Part shown: one piece after another, positions 1 through 11,375 of the stretch
How positions within the stretch are numbered: the stretch's first letter is position 1
How the letters are laid out: every line of letters starts with the position of its first letter
NCBI GenBank assembly: GCA_028023455.1
Contig: JAQFVV010006215.1
Span: forward strand, 1,066,580 to 1,130,579
Length of the DNA: 64,000 nt
From: Epiperipatus broadwayi
Taxonomy: Eukaryota; Onychophora; Udeonychophora; Euonychophora; Peripatidae
Reading direction: 5' to 3'
The notes under the pieces: model-generated
The model's input: only the letters and a program-made list of their open reading frames with translations
Database searches by the model: none
Told to the model about the DNA's origin: nothing
Position numbers and translations under genes: made by a program

Positions 1-194
1 TTTTTGGAACAACAAACAAGTCACAAAAGTTTCCTGTGCAAACATTAACTCAAATATATCCTTTTTTTATTTGCATGCTATTTCATAATCATTTACTTGG
101 TTTTTTTTTTTACTTTTTGGTCTGTATTTCTATGGTCTAAATGTACAATAAATTTGGTTTTTGAAAGATAAAAAAAAAGAAGAAAACTTTGTAA

Positions 195-425
195 AATTGC
201 TTATGGGATGTTCAGTATAACTTCAATCAAGTCACTTATCTCTTCACATTCAAATCAAAATGCTTTAGATTCACCTATATAATTAGAAATTAGGTAAAAG
301 ATAATACTGGCTGCTTTTGTCTTTTAAAGTTGTTAATCTTGTGTTAAGATTTGTAGAGGTCCCTACTGTCACATTTAGGCACATAGCCTTAAGGTTATAG
401 CCTTAATATACATTGCTTATCACTT
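195..425 (+). repeat. Dispersed repeat family G, degenerate copy
   Basis: The end block TAGAGGTCCCTACTGTCACA, followed by a TTAAGGTTATAGCC segment, recurs near 31440-31510 (reversed), 39258-39330, 54645-54960 and 63900-63960. The upstream part (CAAATCAAAATGCTTTAGATTC, then AGGTAAAAG) also matches the 31540-31600 copy in reverse. This copy is single-armed and diverged, whereas the 54.6 kb copy is a fold-back. No coding potential is seen. Whether the family is a DNA transposon or a retroposon is not settled. Confidence 0.7.
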
Positions 426-954
426 CATACAAAATGATTGTAAAATAACTTGGCCCTTCATTCAAAATAATTATGAAATAACTTATTTCAAAACTAAGAA
501 TTACTTTATCATGGATTAGTGAAAGATAAAACTTTAATTAATAAGTTTAAATCCATGTATAATGTCAAATTAGCAGGTTTTGAAGAAAATGCTTGATTAT
601 TAATAAAAAATAAATGAAGTTAATTTGTTTATGGATTATAATTTATTTGCTAGGCCTTATTAAATATTAAAACAACCTGAACAATATAGCAAAAGGATTA
701 ATAATGTATTGCTATTAAAATATGTAATAAAAGATAACCATATGGCTATACATCTGCAAGTGTTTTCAAATGGAGTAAACTGCTCTATCTCTATTTTGTT
801 TAAAAAACACACAATTCAACATCAGTGCTTTAAGAATGGATTTAGTATTATAGATACCACAATAGGAAACAAATGATAAACATCAAAGATACCCTGAAAT
901 AGATTAGTATGTTAACTATGGAATCACAATTGGATTACGAAATATGCTTAATAA
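426..954. other. Unannotated AT-rich DNA
   Basis: No ORF above chance length, RNA gene or recognised repeat was seen. Confidence 0.5.
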
Positions 955-1262
955 AATTTTATCACATTATCATATTCATCATCAACCATTATCAATCCAC
1001 TGCAAAATAAAGGTCTCTCCAAGTTCAATCCATATTCTCTGATCTTTAGCTTCTCTTCTTTGCATCATCCCTGCACACTTTCTTATTACATCCATCCATT
1101 TCACATGTGGTCTCTTTCTGGGTCTTTTATAATCTCTTGGAATCCAGTTTAGGATTTTAATTGTCCATCTACTACCATCTCCTTCCGCAATATGTCCAGC
1201 CCAACTCCATTTCATTCTTAATTTTTTCAATGAGGTCAATAACACCTGTTTGTTCTCTTACC
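955..1262 (-). pseudogene. RTE-type LINE, 3' end of the reverse transcriptase ORF
   Basis: The minus-strand frame at 982-1245 reads KLRMKWSWAGHIAEGDGSRW, continues through a KRPRKRPHVKWMDVIRKCAG segment and ends LGETFILQWIDNG. This is the characteristic C-terminal tail of RTE-clade LINE proteins (W-AGH, R-W, GRP-RW, W-E-LGE---QW). The ATG at 1245 is only a chance methionine; the true protein would begin kilobases upstream, so this is a 5'-truncated insertion. Degenerate GAT repeats follow the stop at 955-985, as at the 37.7 kb copy, consistent with the simple-repeat 3' tail typical of RTE elements. The element encodes a retrotransposition protein and has no host role. Confidence 0.85.
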
Positions 1263-2258
1263 CATATTAAGTGTCATTAAAGATTAAACCTACAAAAGGA
1301 ATTACTTTGTGCTTAAAATTTAATATTTAATGCTTTTATTAAAGTATTTCTAGTGAATTTTAAAAATGTTTGAATATTCTGCAAAGTGTAAATATTTCCG
1401 TACGATAATTTTCAATTGTTCACAACAGTCTGATTATGAACTGATGGATAACTTTAAAGAAACTTTGTTATAATTGTCTAGTTATTTAGTTATAGTTATT
1501 ATTAGTATAATAAATAAAGTTGTCAAAATAATGCTGAGATATGAAGGTACAGGTAACAACTTTATATATTTTATTATTAATGATATTAGTCATGGTATGA
1601 TATATATGATTTACATTTTTATATTGTAGTCAGGTTGTATTAAGTTTAACTAACTTTTAAACTTATGTAAACTTGTTTATATTTAATTTAACATATGTTT
1701 TATCAATTTTTAAATTCAGCCTGATCCATAGGAAGTTAGTAGATAATTAAAATACCAAAGAATATTGCCATGTATAGCACATATGATATTTATATTAGTT
1801 TTGAAAAGCTATTCCTTGCAATGAGGCATTCTAATGATATAAATAAAATGAATGCTATTTGTTAGCAGAGATATATTTCTAATTATTAAGACTTTGAATA
1901 ATATAGAAGCATAGCAAGTTATTCTATTCAAGGATACTAATGTATAATAAGTAAAGCTATGTATTTTGTATATCATTTAGGAGTGCTAAGTAAATAATTT
2001 TACTTACTCTAAAAGAGTGAATGAACTAGCCAGTTTTTATAAGATGAAGTTGATAATTTATTGATTATTGTTACCAAAATAATTAAGGTCATTATAAAAC
2101 ATTATTCTAATGTCTTTGCACCACTTCAGAATTACACATAACCCAAGCTTAGATTAATTGGGGAGAACAAACACTAATATTTATTAATTATTATAGAATG
2201 TTAATAATAAATTACAGTTATTATCATTTGCATATTGCCATTTACATTCTACTCTGCA
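1263..2258. other. Unannotated AT-rich DNA
   Basis: No gene or named repeat is recognised. Short homopolymer runs and TA-rich stretches only. Confidence 0.5.
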
Positions 2259-2400
2259 CTATTTGTTTTTTGTATGGCTATGAATATGAGGCAAAATGCC
2301 TCGAAAGTGCTCAGCTGTCAATTATTTTATCGATTCATATAAGTATTTATTATAGCTTCTCTTTCCAGTGCCTCAACACGCTTGTGATTTTGTTATCATT
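2259..2400 (+). repeat. Dispersed repeat family J
   Basis: The block GGCTATGAATATGAGGCAAA, then GCCTCGAAAGTGCT, then TATAGCTTCTCTTTC recurs in reverse at 10925-11060 and 60085-60190. Three copies in 64 kb indicate a mobile or amplified repeat. No ribozyme core, tRNA box or coding frame was recognised. A 92-codon ORF that runs through it is a chance frame. Confidence 0.65.
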
Positions 2401-3540
2401 TGCTTATAATTTTTATTTTTGTTTATATTCTTATTTTATAATAAAGCAATTGTTATATATAATACATCTGCTATAATTATTGTAAACATTGCCTTTGCAT
2501 ATTTATGAAATAAAAGGTGTTACTTCTAATCTTCTAAATACATATTAATTTATTTAAATTTTATACATCATTTATCGTTACTATTGCTATCTAAAATACA
2601 AATTAGTATGGTAAGGTGAAATATAATAAAATTCCCTTTTACATTCATTATACATAGAATTAATGAATAAATGTTACATACATACATTTTTATTATTTTA
2701 TTTAAATGATTAATATTGATTTAATAATCCCTGAGATAAACAATTAGTTAAACATTATATTTAAGTTAGGAATGAGAAAGAATTAAATTTCTAGTAAAAT
2801 ACATGTTGATTTATATATAGGGTATATGAGCACAAGTATATAAATAAGCTTGTGTTTCAGTTATTGATTTATAATAAAGTAGTTTCTTATACAAGAGGTA
2901 TTATATCAAAAAATATGTGTTTAAGAATGCAATAAGATTATTAAAAATACACTTAAAAATATTCTGAGAAAGTTATATGTCTTAAATTTTGTGCATTATT
3001 AAATTCTGTAATAATATTAACATTTATTTTATGTGGAGATAATATACAGGTATTTATCTTAATTTGCTTTCATAAGTGTGCAACCAATCATAAAGACACA
3101 TCTCATGAAAGTGCACTCAGTCTCAACTAATGTTGTACTTTATGTTACAATATATATAATAAAAAAATAGAAATGAAGAAACAAAATATCCATGTAAATA
3201 GAAATAACCTTTAACCTTTGGTGGTACCAAAGAAATTATCAGTTACTTTTAATTGATGATTGCTGAGGCCAAACCAGTTTTTATTAAACCTATAATAGCT
3301 CTTTCATTTCAGTTTTTGTTGAAGTATGTATATGGGCATATACTATAGTGAGAAGTGAGTGATTATTGTTGGAGATAGAATATATGGTAAAACTATAATT
3401 AATTGCAATTTGAAATCTTTATTAAAATTATTATAAATGATAAATATATTAAAGAAATGAGTATAAGCTGACCTGCTTGAGAGTTAAATCAAGTATAAAT
3501 ATTTCTATTATAGAAAGGAATGCAGTCATTAGCTATTGTC
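2401..3540. other. Unannotated AT-rich DNA
   Basis: No gene, RNA gene or repeat recognised. Confidence 0.5.
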
Positions 3541-4040
3541 ATCATTTGTAATTTATTACAAGATGAAAGTTTCTCCAAGTTTAACTGAGTTTCTTTGAAC
3601 TTCAGTCTCTCTTCTCTACAATATACCACCATTTTTTTTATCTTATCCATCCATTGCATATTCTAAGACTTTTACAATTTCTTGAAATTCAATTTAAGAC
3701 TTCTACTGTCCTTCTTATATCATCTCTTTTAACAATATTTTCAACCCAATGTCTTTTCAGTCTTTTAATAATTTTTTCACTGATATAATTATATCGATGT
3801 CTTCTCTCACTTAAGTATTTCATTTTTGATATCTTCTTCCTACATCTTTCAAAACTTTATTAAGTGGTTTGAAATCTCTGTATTAATCTTATGTAGTCTC
3901 AAATCCATAATAAGAACTAATAAAACTCATCTATTAAAAATACCTTTCTTTTTAAACACATAGACATATTTTTTTTAATATTAAATTATCAAAGACATTC
4001 TATGATTAACTTTGCATTATGTTTCCATATGTATTAATAA
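3541..4040 (-). pseudogene. RTE-type LINE, decayed C-terminal segment
   Basis: This aligns by eye with the 37.7 kb RTE copy on the same strand: shared blocks include the CCATCCATT region and the CTTTTAATAATTTTTTCACTGA segment. The minus-strand reading is broken by several stops but keeps CLKRKVF, followed by the segment corresponding to the thumb and tail. It probably belongs to the same insertion as 5313-6990, the family A cluster at 4082-5312 having landed between them. About 0.9 kb of the expected reverse-transcriptase middle is missing. Confidence 0.75.
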
Positions 4041-4081
4041 TAATATGACCAAGATGTTAATTTCTTTTAGTTTAAATTAGG

Positions 4082-4526
4082 CAAAACTCTCCATACAGTA
4101 GTGCCACTCAGTGCAAGCCAGAGTAATCAATGGATTCCAGAAGACTTGTACTTAAAATCCCTATCTAGTGCCTAATCATCCAGTATTCCCAGACTTGTTT
4201 CCAGCTTATGGCTTTCATCAGTGAGGAGCCTTGGATCTGAGAGCATTGCAGCTAGATCTTAGGATGTAATGCAACCCTTCAGCAAACACATTTTATCTCT
4301 ACTTAACTACAAACCTATGAGTTCAAAAGTGAAAACTATATTTTCAATCAAAGCTCATTATCTTATATAGTCATATAGTTTTGAACTTAGTTCAATACCC
4401 ATACACTTTGGTGTCTTTGATTCTTTAATAATCATGGCCAATACTATCCTATTATGCAGGATTGGTATTAAACCACTAAACATCACATGATCACCATTTT
4501 TTATGCTCGCTCAAGCTGTTAAAACA
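4082..4526 (-). mobile_element. Hammerhead-ribozyme retroposon family A, copy 1
   Basis: Read on the minus strand, the copy has a tail block (TGGTGATCATGTGATGTTTA), then a 5' body, the hammerhead motif and an end reading GGAGAGTTTTGCC. It is an inverted counterpart of 4838-5312, with copy 2 between them, so the cluster is a large fold-back. Tail sequence lies directly upstream of body sequence, as expected if the template was a tandem or circular multimer. No protein is encoded. Other members are at 29.7, 43.9 and 63.5 kb. Confidence 0.85.
4177..4235 (-). ncRNA. Type I hammerhead ribozyme motif (family A, copy 1)
   Basis: On the minus strand the core is CTGATGA, a stem II of AGC/GCT around a CATAA loop, GGAAAC, then AAGTC as stem III plus cleavage triplet GTC. 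Stem I is formed by TCCTCA with TGGGAA (5 of 6 pairs) and an outer ATCCAA segment with CTGGAT. Hammerheads of this layout, with a tiny self-complementary stem III, are known from Penelope-like elements and retrozymes. They self-cleave the transcript into unit lengths. Core bases appear intact. Confidence 0.8.
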
Positions 4527-4837
4527 AGCAAAACTCTCCATACAGTAGTGCCACTCAGTGCAAGCCAGAGTAATCAATGGGTGTCAGAAAGCTTGTGCAT
4601 AAATCCCTATATAGTGCCTACTCATCCAATATTCCAGACTAGTTTCTAGCTTGTGGCTGTCATTAGTGAGAAGCCTTGGATCTGATAGCACTGCACCTAG
4701 ATCTGAGGATCTAATGTAACCCTTCAGCAGACACCTTTTATCTCTACTTAGCTACAGAACTATGAGTCCAAAATTGAAAACATAATAATATTTTCAATTC
4801 AAGATCATTAGCTTATATATTCTGACATTCACTCAGT
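4527..4837 (-). mobile_element. Hammerhead-ribozyme retroposon family A, copy 2 (truncated)
   Basis: This is a second minus-orientation copy joined directly to copy 1. It starts GCAAAACTCTCCATACAG and runs to about 4835, where it meets an oppositely oriented tail segment. It forms the spacer between the two long inverted arms of the cluster. Confidence 0.8.
4624..4681 (-). ncRNA. Decayed hammerhead motif (family A, copy 2)
   Basis: The core is CTAATGA (G5 changed to A), stem II AGC/GCT, GAAAC, TAGTC. The conserved CTGANGA is mutated, so self-cleavage is not expected. Confidence 0.7.
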
Positions 4838-5312
4838 GGCATTACTGTATGGAGAGTTTTACCTGTTTTAACAGCTTGAGCAAGCATAAGAAATGGTGAT
4901 TATGTGATTAATATCAATCCTGCCTATTGGGATAATGATGGCTGTGGTTATTAAAGAAACAAAGACACCAAAATTATGGGTACTGAACTGAGTTCAGGCC
5001 TATATAACTACATAAGTCAATGAGTTTGGATTGAAAATATTATGTTTTCAATTTTGGACTTATAGTTTTTTAATTAAGTAGAGTTAAAAGGTGGCTGCTG
5101 AAGGGTTGCATTAAATCCTATGATCTAGATGCAGTGTTCTCATATCCAAGATTCCTCACTGATAAAAGCTGCAAGCTAGAAACTAGTTTGGGGATATTGG
5201 ATGAGTAGGCACTAGATAGGAATTTTATGCACAAGCCTTCTGGCATCCATTGATTACTCTGGTTGGCACAGGGTGGCACTACTGCATGGAGAGTTTTGCC
5301 TGTTGTTTTAAA
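4838..5312 (+). mobile_element. Hammerhead-ribozyme retroposon family A, copy 3
   Basis: The plus-strand copy begins with the end block and tail of an upstream unit (4838-4908), continues into a complete body (4909-5298) and ends at GAGTTTTGCC. It is the inverted partner of copy 1. The tail-to-body junction shows that the source RNA spanned more than one unit. No clean target-site duplication was found for the whole cluster; its outer ends are themselves inverted (TTTAGTTTAAA and TTTAAACTAA). Confidence 0.8.
5144..5202 (+). ncRNA. Hammerhead ribozyme motif (family A, copy 3)
   Basis: The core reads CTGATAA, stem II AGCT/AGCT with a GCA loop, GAAAC, TAGTT. Stem I is TCCTCA with TGGGGA, and an outer ATCCAA pairs with TTGGAT. 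G8 is replaced by A and the cleavage triplet is GTT, so activity is doubtful, but every helix is present. Confidence 0.75.
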
Positions 5313-6990
5313 CTAAGATATATTCCAATGTCCTAAAACTACTTTTATATCCAGCTTGTTCTTTGATTCTTTAAAATTCAAAATTTGCTATAGAGAAGGT
5401 GTAATTATCTTGGTAAAAGTTTTGTATAGAATTGAAAGAAGATCAATAGATCTGAAAATTTTAATACCTTCTCTATTATCTTTTGAAATACTAGTAATAC
5501 TACTGCATTTTCCAATTACTTGATAAACCTTTATCATTTAGATACATGATATAAAATTTGATAAAAAAAAATTCTATTTCTTCACCTGCTACTTTTAAAT
5601 TATTAATTATAATCCATCATTTTCTGAAGGTTTCCCCCTTTCCATAGATTTAATTGCATGCCTCATATCCTCATTCAAAATACTTAGCAATTTAAAAGAT
5701 GTAGAAACTATAAGGGATACTTTGTTTTTTGTTCTTTATTACTACATAACTCCTTGTTATACTCTTCCACACATTTTATGTTGACATCTCTCGATGATTA
5801 ATAGTTCACTCTTTTTTTTTTATTGCAGAAATAATTTTTCTTCTAAGATGCTGTTTTACACTTTTGGAACTTCTATTCTCCTTTATGGCTTTCTTTGACA
5901 ATTCACAATTATATTTTTTATGATGTTATTAAGTCTGTTTTTTTTATTACTTTACAAAACGCTAGATATTCAATTCTTCTTAAAGGATCATTTAAAAAAA
6001 TTTCATATCTGTTTTTTATACATAGTCTTGTTTCAACACAAAAATTCACTGGTAAATTGTTTTTTTATATATATCATCTACTTTTCTTGCAATTAGCAAT
6101 AGTGTATTAGTTATCTTATTTAATTTCATTCAAAGGTGAACCATTTTCAAAATTTGTTACTATTTTAAAATTATTTTTAAGTTCTAATTTAAATTTACTG
6201 GTATATTTCTGAAGTTTAGAAATGTCAATTACCAATACTATTTTGTTAATAAATTTTCATCTCTCTAGTTCTGAATTAATATGTATCTTATATCTTCATA
6301 ATCAATGATGATGATGTACATTCAATCTATTAAGAAGATTACTATCAGAAAAAAAAACATTTTTTCTTAGTCAAAATATAATTCAATTTTTCAGCACTCT
6401 TATTTGAAAGCTTCCATGCCTATTTACATTTCACATTTTTCTCAAATAAAGAATTCATAATAGACTATCATTTTTTTTCTAAAAATTCCACAAGTCTGTT
6501 TACTTACTTATTTCTATTACTATAACAAATTTATCCAGATCATTTTCATTTTTCAATTGTTTATCAATTCTAGCATCTTCATAATGAGAACTTATTGGAC
6601 ATAAACTTGAATTATCTGCATTTAATGTCTTCCATTAATTTGAGTAATTAATTTTGCTACTTAATGTAATATACCATTAATCTCCAAATGTTTTTCCACT
6701 TTTTATTTATAATGAATCCCATTCCACTTGTACTTCCAATACTCATATTTTTGTAGTAAAGGATATGCCCATTTTTTAAACCAATTTTCCCTTCACCTTT
6801 AAGTCCGTCAATTTCTCATTTAATATTACACAATTCTTCTTCCAATTCACACAATCTTTCTTCACATGAAGTGATCTTCAATTGTAGATATCTACAAAAA
6901 AGTTTTTGCTGTTAACTGAAGCTCTTTAATTCTTCTTACGAGGCTTTAAAAAAATTAAGCAGAGTAAAATCCTACTTTTCACTCCTTAAG
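5313..6990 (-). pseudogene. RTE-type LINE: endonuclease plus N-terminal reverse transcriptase, decayed
   Basis: Reading the minus strand from right to left, about 6350-6840 carries the apurinic-like endonuclease region, with recognisable KVEKHLEINGI, QIIQVYVQ and KIELYFD stretches in shifting frames. About 5610-5700 reads EDMRHAIKSMERGKPSENDG, the linker before the polymerase. About 5340-5480 reads IFRSIDLLSILYKTFTKIIT, the RTE reverse-transcriptase N-terminal block. Multiple stops and frameshifts make it a pseudogene. The downstream end abuts the family A cluster, with further RTE sequence on its far side at 3541-4040. Confidence 0.8.
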
Positions 6991-8358
6991 TTCTTGTAGA
7001 TGTTCTTACTATTGATTATTGAATAAATGAATATGATTGGCTGCCCACCAACATGTATCAGTTAGTATGATAAAGTTTACTGCCTTTTTACCTTTGAGTT
7101 TAAAATAAAAAAAAAACACTATGGCCTTTATTCTCAGTGGCCAATAGTTCTAAGTTGAAATATTAGTTACGTTTAATTAAAGCAGTTATAGATAATACAA
7201 ACTTAGCAATTTCCATCATGTTTTAGCAGAGCACATGCAATACTTTATCTTAATAAATTAGTAGTTTCTTAGTAATAGCCTGTCTTCAATTACTTTAATA
7301 TCTGATATCAAGTTTCAGAATAAATAGGTATAATTTGTCTTATTGCCTAAAGCTCTAATGTTATTAAACACACTGTCTATGATTTCTTGAATGAAACTAG
7401 TAATCAAAATTGCTTAATTTAAAAAGTTTTAATAGTTAACAATTCAGATTATGAATATAAGTTGATACATTTAGTAATTTATTTAAGAACTTGACAGAGC
7501 AGTAAAGATAGATTTTAAAAATTCTCAGTAAGGTTATAATATCTCTTGAAGTGCATATTTAAGTAACTTAATGGTAATTGTATTATATACCAATTATATT
7601 TTTCTTTCTCACTCATTGTGTATTGAAATTTCAGTTATTCTCCAATTAAAAATAAGTAAATAGCATTTATTCATTTGTACTGGATTGATAGCTTCATTTG
7701 CTGTGACATCAAAAACTATCTCATAAAAAATATTTAAAAATTTTAAATGATAAATTTGTGATTCTTTACCAATAAAACAATATTTACTTTTAAGAAATGA
7801 GTTTTCAAATTAAAATTGCAATAGTTCTAAATATTTCTGGGATAAATGTAATGATTAATAAACAAATGTAAGATATACCAATAATAACATCATGAGACTT
7901 CTCATGTGATATTGTTGTTGGAATGAACCTTTCTAGGAAAATGATGTAAACTATCTACAATTATTATAAAACTAAGCTCTCTAAAATATGTAATTGGTGT
8001 CAGATCTATATAACTAGGGAAGTAAGTTATCCTGAATTTGAAATCATATATATATATATTAATTTTAGATAATTAGCATGAATATAACAGAGTAAAAGAT
8101 AGCTGCTAGGTCCATAAATGCATAAGTTCTAGTTTGGAATCCTAGTTTACATTGACAAATTTAAAAGCCAGAAATTGGAGACAAAGATTTTTATAGTTCT
8201 ATATCACTGTAACTGGAGATTATAGTGTGAAAATAATTATTCCTGAAATCTAAGATATAATAGAATCCATTTTCATAGTTTGAGAATTTAACACAGCATG
8301 AAAAGATAACTGTAAATTTCAATGTATTAACTCTTTTTAAGAAATTATGTAACTCTTC
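6991..8358. other. Unannotated AT-rich DNA
   Basis: No gene recognised. It holds a short TA run near 8049. Confidence 0.5.
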
Positions 8359-8643
8359 AGCACTCATTGACTTAGAGTTCAGATGAAAAGATATAAATTA
8401 ATAAATATAAACTAATTAATTGCACTGAGCCAGCTTTCAGCAAACACTGCCAAAATAATAGAAATGAACTAAATTATGCAGTACAGGTAAGCTTATATAA
8501 TTGTGTAAGTTAACCTGTATTACATAATTTAATTCATCTCCATGATTCTGGCAGCATTTTTCTGAAAGCTGGCTCAGTGCAATTAATTAGTTTATATTTA
8601 TTAATTTATACCTTTTCATCTGAACTCTAAATCAATGAGTGCT
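8359..8643. repeat. Long near-perfect palindrome (fold-back)
   Basis: The left arm (8359-8490) and right arm (8510-8643) are inverted copies, with a spacer of about 20 bp. Matching landmarks are AGCACTCATTGA, GAGTTCAGATGAAAA, ATTGCACTGAGCCAGCTTTC and the mirror segments. Similarity is highest in the outer 90 bp and lower near the centre. No hammerhead core, tRNA box or clear target-site duplication was found, so the family is unassigned. Confidence 0.85.
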
Positions 8644-10924
8644 TAAGAAGTAGATGTAATAATTGTTAACTGACAACAGATGAGTAATGTAAAAGTTATC
8701 TGAGTATTATTAGAAAAAATGTTTATATAATATATTCTATTTAAAAATTAAACAAAGAAGTATATATTTAGAGTTAATAATAATAATTTAAAAAATCTTT
8801 ATTAGAATAGATAGTAGAGGCAACATGGTTCAATAGTAATGATTTTATCCTATTGGCTATAGCAGAAGTACAGAAATAAAGCAAACCATTACATAATACA
8901 ATTCAAATTCAAACTCTAATGGCAAAACAAGATATTATGATAGCAAAATTCAAATTCTTAAGAAGGTAATATTTAATGATGATCGAGGAAATCATTTTGA
9001 TATTAAGAATTTATTGATTTCATAAAAACCACATTTTTTTTAATAAAAAAATCATACCATTGAAACATAAATACATATACGCACACACAGAGCAATATTT
9101 AGTTTCCTGTGAGATCACATTTTTATTGAATAAAATTATTTTAATAATTAATTGGAAAAATGAAGCAAAACAGTTTCTGCTTCAATGTATTTTTTATTTC
9201 AAATTAAGATCAAAATGCAAATATAATCATGTGATAATCAATAAACACCAGGTGTGTTGGATATTAAAATAATCAAAGACAGTATTATAAAATTAATTAA
9301 ATGGTGATTAGTAATTTATATTTATAAACTAAATTATAAATCAAATAATTTTGAGCTTGTATAAGTACAACCTTTTTTTTTTTTTAAATATTGATAGTAA
9401 AGAGTTTCCTATAAATATTTTATTACATAAGTGATTTTCCATTTCAGAAAAATTAAAAAAGAAAGACGGAAAGGAAGGACATAAAAATGCTAAAAATCAT
9501 TTTAGATAATATATTTAATCTTTTGCATTATATTTAAAACGCTTGAGTAAATAGGCATGTTTTTTTTAAGCAAGTCAATAATTATTTTATAACAAAAATA
9601 AAAGAAATCTATTGTTTATTTTAACGGCATAACATTGATAATGAAAAAGAAGGTTACCCCAAAGCAAGAAATGTCAAATTTATAACGTTTTGATGCTGAT
9701 AGTAAATTATCTTTGTTAATTTTTATCAATAATTTAATATATATATAATGCTAAAGTGAAACATTCAAACTATTAATAAATTAATTGTCTGAAAGAACCT
9801 ATAATGTTTTTTTTTTCTGGATATGTAAAAAAAAATACTTTATTTAGATAATACCCAAATACTTTATTTAGATAAAACTCTTTATCAATGCCATATAAAA
9901 TATGGAGGTGTGTTTTCTTAAGAGGGTTATAAAACTTACCAATATCAAATTTGTAGAGGTAAGATATAAATCAGTTATTAAAAAAAATTTGAGTTTATGT
10001 GAGATTTAGATATCCCATTTATATAATACGGATATTTATCAAACAAACCATAATCATCAAACATTTGCAAATGATTATGGAAATTCCAACTGGAAAGAAA
10101 AAGATAAACTAGGATTGCCCAACACAAATATCTTTATAATCAATCCAATAGGATCATATCTATGAGCCACTGAGAGGTAGTGTAATGTGTTCTGAAAGAG
10201 ATGACAGAATAAGAAAGAGTCTTGTATCCCTTTGTTAAAACACTGGATTATGTAAATTAAATAATTTACATTTTTACAGGGAATATTTAAATGCCCTGGT
10301 ATAACAGTCATTTATAGTTAAAATCTGCAAAGCGCATGTGCAACAGCTTAATGCTGTTTAACTATTACAATGTTAGATTGCTATAAATGTGATTAGTGGA
10401 TAATTGAAAGCATGCTAAGTATATTATTTATGGATAAAAAAAGAATTATTTTCTTAGTAGATATGAGTGCTGAAAGAAAAGAAAGTAAATAAATATTGAA
10501 TAATAATGATGATAATAATACCCTATTGGTGAATTTTGCAATTACTACACAAACAATCTGTGAATCACAAATATATATATATATACTTACAGAACGCATT
10601 GATCTATTATTTTGTTTACTTGATATTTTGTGGTGTGATCTTTTTTTGCAACTAATCTTTTTTTTTTCTTACTGAAATACATTAACACTCTGTTTAGTTA
10701 TAGTGCTCTATTATACTCTATTTATAGCCAATGTTCCAAGAAAACATGCTACATCTATCATAAAAGCTATAAAATACTATTTTAAGAAATCTTATATTGT
10801 ATGTTCATTTCACACATCCAATTTAAGAAAGAAGTGGTGTTCAGTAGCTGACTCTATAATATCAAATCATATTGGTAAGTTTTATGATCTTGCTATTTTA
10901 TTTTGAAAATTTTATGAAGCATTC
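8644..10924. other. Unannotated AT-rich DNA
   Basis: No gene or named repeat recognised. It contains a poly-T tract near 9372 and a TA run near 10571. Short ORFs at 9060-9272, 10075-10311 and 10393-10599 show no family resemblance. Confidence 0.5.
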
Positions 10925-11060
10925 TTAATATATAAAATTAAAAGCGTGTGAAGAGCTTGAAAGAGAAGCTATAGAGAGTGCAAAAAATATTAAACACTAA
11001 GCACTTTCAAAGGCCATTTGCCTCATATTCATAGCAATAATGCAAAATGCATCACAGAGA
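10925..11060 (-). repeat. Dispersed repeat family J, copy 2
   Basis: This is the reverse orientation of the 2259-2400 repeat: a block close to AAGCACTTTCAAAGGCCATT followed by TGCCTCATATTCATAGCA. It directly precedes a LINE-like fragment at 11052-11240. Confidence 0.65.
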
Positions 11061-11240
11061 AATAAAAGCGATATGTAAAGTATATGCAAATGATTTAGAT
11101 AGCCCAACGTTTGGAAATGGCAAAGCAGGCATCACATCTATTGATAGAGTTATTGTTGCCATTAATGAAGTATGCTTATAAAAATTTTCTAATGCTTTTA
11201 CTTTATATTGATAGATTGTCCAAGTTTCACTTCCATACAA
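11052..11240 (-). pseudogene. Non-LTR retrotransposon C-terminal fragment (weak)
   Basis: The minus-strand frame starts MYGSETWTIYQYKVKALENF, the signature that follows the thumb of many LINE reverse transcriptases (YG-ETW followed by a basic, leucine-rich helix). The remainder does not match the usual continuation, so only the first 20-25 residues are supported. Lineage unclear. Confidence 0.55.
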
Positions 11241-11285
11241 TAAATTATGCTAAACGATAGATCTACATACAGATAATTTAGTCAT

Positions 11286-11375
11286 GCTAATTATTTCATT
11301 GTGATGAAATATTTACTCTTTTAACTTGTAGCTAATTATTTCATTGTGATGAAATATTTACTCTTTTAACTTGTT
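11286..11375. repeat. Tandem duplication, 2 x 45 bp
   Basis: The unit beginning GCTAATTATTTCATTGTGAT occurs twice head to tail, with identity at every position except the last base. It is a recent local duplication. Confidence 0.95.

Noticed and set aside
2198-2476. 92-codon ORF on the plus strand
   Set aside because: It crosses repeat family J and AT-rich DNA, has no family resemblance, and its hydrophobic composition is what T-rich sequence gives by chance.
4082-5312. CRISPR array or satellite
   Set aside because: The units are long, variably oriented and truncated, with tails and ribozymes; no regular short repeat-spacer structure.
10075-10311. 78-codon ORF on the minus strand as a host gene
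   Set aside because: No recognisable domain, no splice or promoter context, and length is within chance for this window.
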